Positions 5,620-11,402 of a DNA stretch of 11,402 bases are shown in pieces (position 1 is the first letter of the stretch; each line of letters begins with the position of its first letter). The position numbers and the translations under genes are program-made. The stretch comes from an uncultured Clostridium sp. (lineage in GTDB: Bacteria; Bacillota; Clostridia; Peptostreptococcales; Peptostreptococcaceae): assembly GCA_900550335.1 (NCBI GenBank), contig URRU01000044.1:1-11402 (forward strand), given 5' to 3'. Below the pieces are notes generated by a model. That model made no database searches, was not told where the DNA came from, and worked only from the letters and a program-made list of their open reading frames with translations.

Positions 5620-6663
5620 ATGAATATAGATTTTCTAAAAAAATTGTCTGAAGCAGATGCCATAGCTTCTAATGAAGGCGAAGTTAGAAAGGTTATGCTA
5701 GACGAATTAAAGGATTATAGTGATAAAGTGGAATACGATGGTTTAGGAAGTGTAATATTTTCAAAAATAAAAGGTGAAGACCTACCAAATATAATGCTTT
5801 GCGCTCACATGGATGAAGTAGGATTTATGGTAAGAAGTATAGATAAATTAGGTATGATACACCTTATAAATATAGGTGGTGTTAAACCCTTAGCCCATTT
5901 CACGCAGAGAGTAAGAATAACAACTAGAGAAGGTAAGAAAATACCTGCTATAATAAATGCTACTTATAATGAAGGAAAAGCAGAAAATATATACGCAGAC
6001 ATCGGTGCATATACAGAAGAAGAAGTAAGAAATCTAGGAATAAGAGTTGGAGATATGGTTACATACTCAACTGAATTTGAAAAATTCGACCTACCAAATA
6101 GATTAGTTGGTAAAGCATTTGACGATAGATTAGGATGCTTTGTTATGGGAGAAGTTTTAAAAAGACTAGAAAAAGAAGATTTAAACTGTAATGTACACTT
6201 TGCAGCAACAAGTAGTGAAGAAGTAGGAATAAGAGGTGGTAAGACAGCTACTTATTTCGTAAATCCAGATATAGTATTCGCAATAGATGTTGCATGTGCA
6301 AAAAATGAATTTGTAAGAGATTACACAAATCAGAAACAGATAGACAAGGGTATCATGCTTATGCATAGAGATAGAACTTTAGTTCCAAATAAAGAACTAG
6401 TTAATTACGTTATTGATGTAGCTGAGGAAAACGGTATATCGTTACAGCACGACATGTTCCAGTCAGGAGGAACAGATGCAGGTGAGGCTCATCTAGTAAA
6501 CGAAGGGAAAGCAGCTGTTGTTACTTGTATCCCAGTAAGATACGGACACTGTGCATTCTCAATAGTAAGTAATAAAGATCTTGAAGATACTATAGAGCTA
6601 TATACTAAATTAATTTTAGATTTAGATAAAGAAAAATATAATAAAATAAGAAATTTTGGCTAA
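5620..6663 (+). CDS. M42-family metallopeptidase (FrvX-like / glutamyl aminopeptidase family)
   Basis: Predicted cytoplasmic dinuclear-metal aminopeptidase of 347 residues, a usual length for M42. The expected metal and catalytic residues are visible: His63 and Asp65 in CAHMDEVG, Asp168 in KAFDDR, Glu200-Glu201 in SSEEVGIRGG, Asp223 in AIDVA and His310 in VRYGHCAFS. The family is also annotated as FrvX or as an 'endoglucanase', and it recurs beside PTS genes such as E. coli frv. Two places depart from the motifs I know: SSEE instead of QEE, and HCAFS where HSPxE is typical, so specificity may be changed. The ATG lies 3 bases after the regulator stop, with AGGAGG (5607-5612) inside the regulator, which implies translational coupling. 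The protein could trim a peptide or amino-acid conjugate brought in by the adjoining PTS, but the substrate is unknown. Confidence 0.88.
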   Translation: MNIDFLKKLSEADAIASNEGEVRKVMLDELKDYSDKVEYDGLGSVIFSKIKGEDLPNIMLCAHMDEVGFMVRSIDKLGMIHLINIGGVKPLAHFTQRVRITTREGKKIPAIINATYNEGKAENIYADIGAYTEEEVRNLGIRVGDMVTYSTEFEKFDLPNRLVGKAFDDRLGCFVMGEVLKRLEKEDLNCNVHFAATSSEEVGIRGGKTATYFVNPDIVFAIDVACAKNEFVRDYTNQKQIDKGIMLMHRDRTLVPNKELVNYVIDVAEENGISLQHDMFQSGGTDAGEAHLVNEGKAAVVTCIPVRYGHCAFSIVSNKDLEDTIELYTKLILDLDKEKYNKIRNFG

Positions 6664-6691
6664 TTTAAAAGGTAAAAGGAGATTTTGAAAA

Positions 6692-7000
6692 ATGTCAACA
6701 GAAATGCAGATAATGGAATTAATATCTACAGCAGGAGAAAGTAAAGCTAAAGCTTTCGAAGCTTTAAAAAAAGTTAAAACAAGAGATTTTGATGGAGCAA
6801 GAGCTTTATTAAAAGAAGCTAGAGAAATAGACGTAGCAGCTCACAATATACAGACTCAGCTTATAACACGGGATTTAAATGAAGATATGGAAAGCCCAGA
6901 AATGAGCTTATTAATGGTTCACGCTCAGGACCACTACATGACTTCTCAGTTAGCTAAGGACATAATAGAAGCAGTTATAAATGTTTTCGAAGAAGAATAA
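6692..7000 (+). CDS. PTS lactose/cellobiose-family EIIA component
   Basis: Small cytoplasmic phosphocarrier of 102 residues, the usual length for PTS_IIA of the lactose/cellobiose/chitobiose family, which forms helical trimers. The motif LLMVHAQDHYM (73-83) contains His77, the residue phosphorylated by HPr, and Asp80, equivalent to the Asp that binds the central metal in the trimer. The N-terminal AGESKAKAFEAL (14-25) is also typical. AAAAGGAGA at 6674-6682 precedes the ATG by 9 bases. It follows the M42 gene by 28 bases without a terminator and passes phosphate to the EIIB encoded downstream. A 147-base gap separates it from EIIB, wider than elsewhere in the operon. Confidence 0.93.
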   Translation: MSTEMQIMELISTAGESKAKAFEALKKVKTRDFDGARALLKEAREIDVAAHNIQTQLITRDLNEDMESPEMSLLMVHAQDHYMTSQLAKDIIEAVINVFEEE

Positions 7001-7147
7001 GATTTGAACTTAAAAAATTAGAAACAAATAAATCAGAAAGATAAATTTGTCAAAAGTAAATTAGAAATTAATTATATTTTAAAAATATAAATAATATAAA
7101 AAAATCCAGTAAAAATAAAAAACAAAATTTTAGGAGGAATAATAGTT
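7001..7147. other. 147-base AT-rich gap between EIIA and EIIB with possible weak internal promoter
   Basis: The largest gap within the operon contains TTGTCA (7047-7052) and TATATT (7073-7078), 20 bases apart, which is too long for a good promoter. The inverted repeat TTATATTTT (7072-7080) with AAAATATAA (7082-7090) is all A-T and unlikely to terminate. A strong AGGAGG (7132-7137) precedes EIIB by 10 bases. No small gene with a convincing start was found. Confidence 0.3.
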
Positions 7148-7480
7148 ATGAAAATATTATTATGTTGTGCAGGTGGATTTTCAACAAACATGCTTATGCA
7201 GAATATGAAAAAGGTAGTAAAAGAAAGTGCTAAATTAAACGAAGATGATTTCGCATTCACTGCTATACCAGCAGATTCACTAGAAAGTGAAATAGACAAC
7301 TGGGATATAGTAATGATAGGACCTCAGGTTTCTCACAAAACTGACTTTATAGCATCTTTATGCGAACCAAGAAATATACCTTACGTTGTAATAGATAAAG
7401 ACGTTTACGGAAAAATGGACGGAGCAACAGTTATGAAATTAGCTCTAGTAACTTACAAAAAACATCAGATGGGACAGTAA
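7148..7480 (+). CDS. PTS lactose/cellobiose-family EIIB component
   Basis: Cytoplasmic phosphotransfer domain of 110 residues, matching stand-alone EIIB of the lactose/cellobiose class. The N-terminal P-loop-like motif CAGGFST (residues 7-13) follows the first strand (MKILLC). Cys7 fits the conserved C-x-x-G-x-ST position that accepts phosphate from EIIA and hands it to the sugar at EIIC. A second Cys (Cys6) stands directly before it. IVMIGPQVSH (55-64) fits the strand and loop found at this position in CelB/ChbB-type proteins. The gene lies between EIIA and EIIC, 33 bases before EIIC, completing the three-part permease. Sequence alone does not define the sugar. Confidence 0.93.
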   Translation: MKILLCCAGGFSTNMLMQNMKKVVKESAKLNEDDFAFTAIPADSLESEIDNWDIVMIGPQVSHKTDFIASLCEPRNIPYVVIDKDVYGKMDGATVMKLALVTYKKHQMGQ

Positions 7481-7513
7481 AATTTAATATAATAAAAAGA
7501 GGAGATTGAATAT

Positions 7514-8845
7514 ATGTTTGCTAAATTTGAAGCATTTATGAATAAATACTTTATGCCACTAGCGCATAAAGTGGATAATCAGAGACACTTAAGTGCGATA
7601 AAAGCCGGAATGGTTGCGATGACACCATTCACAATACTAGGAAGTTTATTTGCAGTACTTCCAGCTTTACCAAATATGATCGGGGAAAACAACCCACTAA
7701 GCCAGTTTATATTAAATAACGCGGTAATATTAGATTTACCAGTAACACTTTCAATAGGTTTAATAGGTTTATATTCTTGTATGTGTATAGCTTATAACTT
7801 AGGTAATCATTATAAATTATATATTCCTGGATGTATAACTCTTGCAACATTCGCATTCTTATTCTTAGTTGCAGATATAACTCCAGAAGGTGCTTTAGAC
7901 CTAGGTAACTTAGGTGCTAAAGGTCTATTTACAGGTATGATAGCAGGTTTACTTGCAGTAGAATTATACAACTTCTGTAAAGTTAAAAACCTTACAATAA
8001 AAATGCCAGAAGGCGTACCAGATTTCGTATCAAAATCATTCGAGTTAATACCTACAAGTTTAATAGTTGGTGGGACTTTTATAGTCGCAAGATTCGCATC
8101 ATTAGCAATATTCGGTGAATTACCACCACAGATACTTACTAAATTCTTAGCTCCATTAGTTGGATCTATGGATAACCCATGGGCAGTTCTTGGATTAAAC
8201 TTTGCTATATGTACAATATTCTTCTTCGGAATACATTCATCAGTTTTCAGTCCAATAACAAGACCAATAATGGTTACATTCATAGCTGAAAATATAGCAG
8301 CTATGCAGGCTGGACAGCCAATACCTCACTTCTATACAGCAGGTACATCAAGTGCATTCTTCGGATTCACAGGATGTGGTATAAGTATAGGATGTGTAAT
8401 AGCATGTTTACTATCTAAAAACAAAAGATACAAACAGATCGGTAAAGTTTCATTATTCCCAGCTCTATTCGGTATAAATGAACCAATATTATTCGGTGCT
8501 CCAATAATATTAAACCCAATAATGTTCATACCACACGTATTTGGTGGAGCCATAATAGGTACATTACCAATGTTCTTAATGCACTGGGGATTATTAGATA
8601 AACCAATATTTGACCCACCATACGTTGGAGTATTCTTAGAAGGATTCTTAACAAACGGTGACTGGAGAACAATATTAGCCAATGGATTACAGTTAGTATT
8701 AGCAATTGCTCTATACTGGCCATTCTTCAAAGTTATGGAACGTCAGGAAGAAGAAGCAGAGGCTAAAAAAGCAGAAGAAGCAACAAAAGATATATTCTCA
8801 AGTGAAGATAAAGACTTACTTGGAGATTTAGACCTAGACTTCTAA
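7514..8845 (+). CDS. PTS lactose/cellobiose-family EIIC permease
   Basis: Integral membrane permease of 443 residues, the usual size of ChbC/CelC-type EIIC, with about ten hydrophobic segments between residues 28 and 408. FFFGIHSS (236-243) carries the conserved His241, and FPALFGINEPILFGAP (315-330) carries the NEP motif with Glu323. Both positions line the sugar site in the family. The protein ends in a charged, Glu-rich cytoplasmic tail (about 410-443) that looks flexible. GAGGAGA (7499-7505) lies 9 bases upstream of the ATG. The family mainly imports beta-linked disaccharides or amino-sugar oligomers as 6-phosphates, yet no phospho-beta-glycosidase is encoded nearby. The neighbours are peptidases and a PLP lyase, which points to an unusual cargo. 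Confidence 0.93.
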   Translation: MFAKFEAFMNKYFMPLAHKVDNQRHLSAIKAGMVAMTPFTILGSLFAVLPALPNMIGENNPLSQFILNNAVILDLPVTLSIGLIGLYSCMCIAYNLGNHYKLYIPGCITLATFAFLFLVADITPEGALDLGNLGAKGLFTGMIAGLLAVELYNFCKVKNLTIKMPEGVPDFVSKSFELIPTSLIVGGTFIVARFASLAIFGELPPQILTKFLAPLVGSMDNPWAVLGLNFAICTIFFFGIHSSVFSPITRPIMVTFIAENIAAMQAGQPIPHFYTAGTSSAFFGFTGCGISIGCVIACLLSKNKRYKQIGKVSLFPALFGINEPILFGAPIILNPIMFIPHVFGGAIIGTLPMFLMHWGLLDKPIFDPPYVGVFLEGFLTNGDWRTILANGLQLVLAIALYWPFFKVMERQEEEAEAKKAEEATKDIFSSEDKDLLGDLDLDF

Positions 8846-8869
8846 TTTAAAAAAGAGAGGACTAAAACC

Positions 8870-9940
8870 ATGAACGATAGAGTAAAAAAACTAAGAGATT
8901 TAATAGACGAATTAAACACAGAGGCTATTTTATTAAAAGGAAAAAACAATAAGAGATATGTCGGTGCACTTACAGGAAGCGGTGTATATGTACTTATAAC
9001 GAAAGATTCGAAATATCAGATTTTAGACGGAAGATACATAGACGAAGCTGACAAAAAAACAACTGGGTTTATTAAAAAAATTGTACCACAGGGTTCTTAT
9101 ATACCTAGCATACTAGAATTATTAGAAGAGCTAAATATAAAAAATCTCGCAATAGAAAGCCAGGCTATGACTATACAGGATTACATCCGGTTAAAAGAAG
9201 CAGGATTAGATCTTACTCTATTGACAAATGAACTTGGAAAAGCAAGAGCAATCAAATCAGATGATGAGATTGCTCTTATCAAAAAAGCATGCGAGATAAC
9301 AGATGAAGTATTTAGTGAAGTTATTTCAGTAATAGAAGAAGGTATGACAGAGCTTGAGGTAGCAGCTCTACTTCAATACCATGCTCTTAAAAAAGGTGCA
9401 AGTGGAATGTCTTTTGAAACAATAGTTGTTTCAGGTGATAGAGGTGCAATGCCTCATGGAAGACCGACAACAAAAAAATTAAAAAGAAATGAAGCAATAA
9501 CAATAGATTTTGGTGTTGTTTATGAAGGATACCAATCAGATATGACTCGTACTATATCTATAGGAGAGCCTCCTGAAATTATTAAAAAAGTGTATGATGT
9601 TGTTTTAGAAGCTCAGACATCTGCAATTGCAGCTATTAAAGAAGGTGCAAAGGCAAGTGAAGTCGATAGCGTGGCTAGACAAATTATAGAAGAGCATGGA
9701 TTTGGTGAATATTTCAACCATGGACTAGGACATGGAATAGGTCTAGGAGATGGTGAAGTTCCTACACTAAACCAGAGAAGTAAAGATATTCTAACAGAAG
9801 GAATGGTTATGTCTTGTGAGCCAGGAATTTATATACCTGATGTAGGTGGAGTTAGAATAGAAGATGATGTTGTTATAATAGACGGAAAAGGTGTTTCGCT
9901 TAATAAAACAACTAAAGAATTTATAATATTGGGAGAGTAA
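8870..9940 (+). CDS. M24-family metallopeptidase (Xaa-Pro aminopeptidase/dipeptidase, PepP/PepQ/YqhT-like)
   Basis: Predicted cytoplasmic dinuclear-metal peptidase of the pita-bread fold, 356 residues, matching the short Gram-positive Xaa-Pro peptidases. An N-terminal creatinase-like domain (about 1-125) is followed by the catalytic domain. All five metal ligands are in place: Asp213 (TIDFG), Asp224 (SDMTRT), His288 (NHGLGHGIG), Glu317 (CEPGIY) and Glu331 (RIEDD). His196 in MPHGRP and His284 match the proline-site histidines of the family. The gene starts 24 bases after EIIC with GAGAGG (8855-8860) 9 bases before the ATG. Its own 3' end contains the ribosome binding site of the next gene. It may remove an N-terminal residue ahead of proline, for example from proline-rich glycopeptides, but this is inference from context. 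Confidence 0.9.
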   Translation: MNDRVKKLRDLIDELNTEAILLKGKNNKRYVGALTGSGVYVLITKDSKYQILDGRYIDEADKKTTGFIKKIVPQGSYIPSILELLEELNIKNLAIESQAMTIQDYIRLKEAGLDLTLLTNELGKARAIKSDDEIALIKKACEITDEVFSEVISVIEEGMTELEVAALLQYHALKKGASGMSFETIVVSGDRGAMPHGRPTTKKLKRNEAITIDFGVVYEGYQSDMTRTISIGEPPEIIKKVYDVVLEAQTSAIAAIKEGAKASEVDSVARQIIEEHGFGEYFNHGLGHGIGLGDGEVPTLNQRSKDILTEGMVMSCEPGIYIPDVGGVRIEDDVVIIDGKGVSLNKTTKEFIILGE

Positions 9941-9945
9941 TTAAT

Positions 9946-11133
9946 ATGGAATATAATTTTGACAAGGTAATAAACAGAAAAGAAGGTAACTGTAGAAAAT
10001 GGAGTAACCATGTATTAAAAGAAAAATTTGGCTTAGGTGCAGATGCAATCCCTATGGATTTAGCGGATATAGATTTTGAATGCTCACCAGCTATAAAAGA
10101 AGCAATCGCTAAAAGAGCAGCGGTTGGAGATTACAGCTATACATTTGTAAGCGACGATTTCTACGATGCTGTAATAGATTGGAACAAAAGAAGATTCAAT
10201 GTAGATATAGAAAAAGAATGGATAAAACTTACTTTTGGTACAGTATCAACTCTTCATTATATAGTTCAGGCTTACACTAAGGAAGGAGAAGGGGTATTAA
10301 TAAATACACCAGCTTACGATCCTTTTGCTGAAGCTGTAGAAAACAACAACAGACAGTTATACTGCAGTCCATTAAAATTAGTGGACAATAGATATTATTT
10401 AGATTTTGAAGATATGGAAGAACAGATGAAATCTAATAATATAAAAGTATTTATCTTCTGTAGTCCACAGAATCCATCTGGACGTATATGGACAAAGGAT
10501 GAGCTATATAGAGTGTCAGAATTATGTCTAAAATATAATGTACTTTTAGTATGTGATGAAATACATAGAGATATAGTATTTGATAGAAGTCAATTTACAT
10601 CTTTATGGAATGCACATCCTGAAATACATGAAAACAGTATAGTATGTGTTTCACCTAATAAAGGATTTAACCTAGGTGGACTTAAAACTTCTTACGTTGT
10701 AATAAGAAACAAAGAAGTAAGAGAAACTTTATTAACTAGATTAAAAAGCAACTCAATAACTTCTCCAAACGTATTTGCTGTACCTGCTATAGTAGCGGCT
10801 TATAATGACAGTGAAGAGTGGTTAGATCAGATGACTGCATATGTTGCAGGAAACTTCGAGATAGTTTACGACTTTTTCGAAAAAAATATGCCTAAAGCAA
10901 AAGTTATGAAATCTGAATCATCTTTCCTTGCTTGGATAGATGTTAGAGAAATATTTGCAAATGAAGAAGAAATGAGAGACTTCTTTATAAAGGCTAATCT
11001 AACTATGGTAGTTGGAAGTTATTTTGTACGGGACGGAGAAGGATTCGTAAGAATCAATATCGGATGCCCAAGAGCTACATTAAATGAAGCTTTAAATAGA
11101 ATTAAAAATACATATGAAGAACTATTTTGTTAG
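9946..11133 (+). CDS. MalY/PatB-type PLP-dependent C-S beta-lyase (class I/II aminotransferase fold)
   Basis: Cytoplasmic PLP enzyme of 395 residues; MalY/PatB relatives are about 390 and beta-eliminate cystathionine or cysteine S-conjugates to pyruvate, ammonia and a thiol. Expected residues are Tyr124 in TPAYDPF, Asn176 in SPQNPSGR, Asp204 in CDEIHRDI, the Schiff-base Lys239 in SPNKGFNLGGL and the carboxylate-binding Arg369 in FVRINIGCPR. PMDLADIDFECSPAI (36-50) is the MalY/PatB N-terminal pattern. It starts 6 bases after the M24 stop with GGGAGAG (9931-9937) inside that gene, so translation is probably coupled. E. coli malY likewise pairs with a PTS permease gene (malX), and MalY there also modulates a regulator. 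It could release sugar or sulfur from a Cys or Ser conjugate, or act as a simple aminotransferase. Confidence 0.88.
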   Translation: MEYNFDKVINRKEGNCRKWSNHVLKEKFGLGADAIPMDLADIDFECSPAIKEAIAKRAAVGDYSYTFVSDDFYDAVIDWNKRRFNVDIEKEWIKLTFGTVSTLHYIVQAYTKEGEGVLINTPAYDPFAEAVENNNRQLYCSPLKLVDNRYYLDFEDMEEQMKSNNIKVFIFCSPQNPSGRIWTKDELYRVSELCLKYNVLLVCDEIHRDIVFDRSQFTSLWNAHPEIHENSIVCVSPNKGFNLGGLKTSYVVIRNKEVRETLLTRLKSNSITSPNVFAVPAIVAAYNDSEEWLDQMTAYVAGNFEIVYDFFEKNMPKAKVMKSESSFLAWIDVREIFANEEEMRDFFIKANLTMVVGSYFVRDGEGFVRINIGCPRATLNEALNRIKNTYEELFC

Positions 11134-11148
11134 TTCCAGATAATCCCT

Positions 11149-11182
11149 AAGACCATTGTAGCAATGCGGTGGTCTTTTTTTT
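11149..11182 (+). terminator. Intrinsic terminator of the PTS-peptidase operon
   Basis: AAGACCA (11149-11155) pairs perfectly with TGGTCTT (11170-11176), with further inner pairing ATTG/CAAT, and the 3' arm runs into eight T residues (11175-11182). It starts 15 bases after the stop of the C-S lyase gene. This is a textbook rho-independent terminator and the clearest one in the window. Confidence 0.9.
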
Positions 11183-11195
11183 GTGTTTAGTTTTT

Positions 11196-11225
11196 AGTTT
11201 TTTTGTATTTAGTTTTTTTGTATTT
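11196..11225. repeat. Two perfect tandem 15-bp repeats
   Basis: AGTTTTTTTGTATTT occurs twice head to tail (11196-11210 and 11211-11225), is followed by AG, and is preceded by a partial copy (AGTTTTT at 11189-11195). It lies just past the operon terminator and codes for nothing. Replication slippage is the simplest origin, and copy number may vary between strains. Confidence 0.75.
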
Positions 11226-11267
11226 AGAAAACTCCTGTTTTACTAGTAGGTTTCTTTTTCTTGGGAC

Positions 11268-11305
11268 AAAGTAAGTAATTTGAAGTAAAGTAAATTATTT
11301 GAAGT
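11268..11305. repeat. Two imperfect tandem 19-bp repeats
   Basis: AAAGTAAGTAATTTGAAGT (11268-11286) is followed directly by AAAGTAAATTATTTGAAGT (11287-11305), with two mismatches in 19. The stretch from 11183 to the window end contains no recognised gene. These repeats could be direct-repeat binding sites for a gene beyond the edge, or slippage products. Confidence 0.6.
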
Positions 11306-11402
11306 TAAATAAAAAACATTAGCAAATGCATAATAATATAGATATACAATCAGTAATAAATAAAAATTATTAGTGGGAATTATCTGAATAGTTTAAAACC
11401 TA

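Noticed and set aside
11227..11259. Second terminator-like hairpin after the operon (GAAA...TTTC plus a T-tract)
   Set aside because: The arms need several bulges to pair, so support is too weak next to the clear terminator at 11149-11182.
11196..11305. CRISPR array or att site from the tandem repeats
   Set aside because: The repeats are directly adjacent without spacers, too few and too short, and there are no cas, integrase or tRNA genes nearby.

Overview
The window is AT-rich DNA (roughly 30% GC by eye) with dense, all-plus-strand genes, strong AAGGAGG-type ribosome binding sites, ATA as the main Ile codon and AGA as almost the only Arg codon. This fits a low-GC Bacillota anaerobe of the Clostridia, perhaps near the Peptostreptococcaceae. 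The species cannot be named from this alone. One oddity is that Gln is encoded almost only by CAG in most genes, although A-ending codons are otherwise preferred.

Region 1 (1-3383) is a galactosamine/tagatose catabolic cassette: a PfkB sugar-phosphate kinase (tagatose-6-phosphate or fructose-1-phosphate kinase type), an AgaS-type SIS deaminase/isomerase and a class II tagatose/fructose-bisphosphate aldolase. Together they could take galactosamine-6-phosphate through tagatose-6-phosphate and tagatose-1,6-bisphosphate to triose phosphates. Three sites with a GGT-N4-ACC core (25-40, 1138-1153, 1202-1211) precede the kinase and agaS, which suggests one shared GntR/HutC-like regulator encoded elsewhere. 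The agaS leader also holds a terminator-like hairpin with competing flanking pairings. The cassette ends at a hairpin at 3343-3379.

Region 2 (3320-3714) is a roughly 395-base gap with that hairpin, two promoter-like sequences and four TTTGTAAA motifs.

Region 3 (3715-11182) is a probable operon: a five-domain PRD/EIIB/EIIA transcription regulator, an M42 peptidase, the EIIA, EIIB and EIIC parts of a lactose/cellobiose-family PTS, an M24 Xaa-Pro-type peptidase and a MalY/PatB-type PLP C-S lyase. A good intrinsic terminator closes it. There is no phospho-glycosidase. Two metallopeptidases and a beta-eliminating lyase occupy its place, so the imported substrate may be a sugar joined to an amino acid or peptide (inference). 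The regulator reading frame has no ATG, GTG or TTG where its DNA-binding domain begins. The best start is an ATC codon behind a near-perfect Shine-Dalgarno sequence, or else the start has been mutated.

Region 4 (11183-11402) has no gene and carries two short tandem repeats.

Possible link between the halves: the PTS operon would bring in and phosphorylate an amino-sugar conjugate, the peptidases and lyase would remove the amino-acid part, and the Aga cassette would degrade the sugar phosphate. This is a hypothesis resting on adjacency and enzyme families only.
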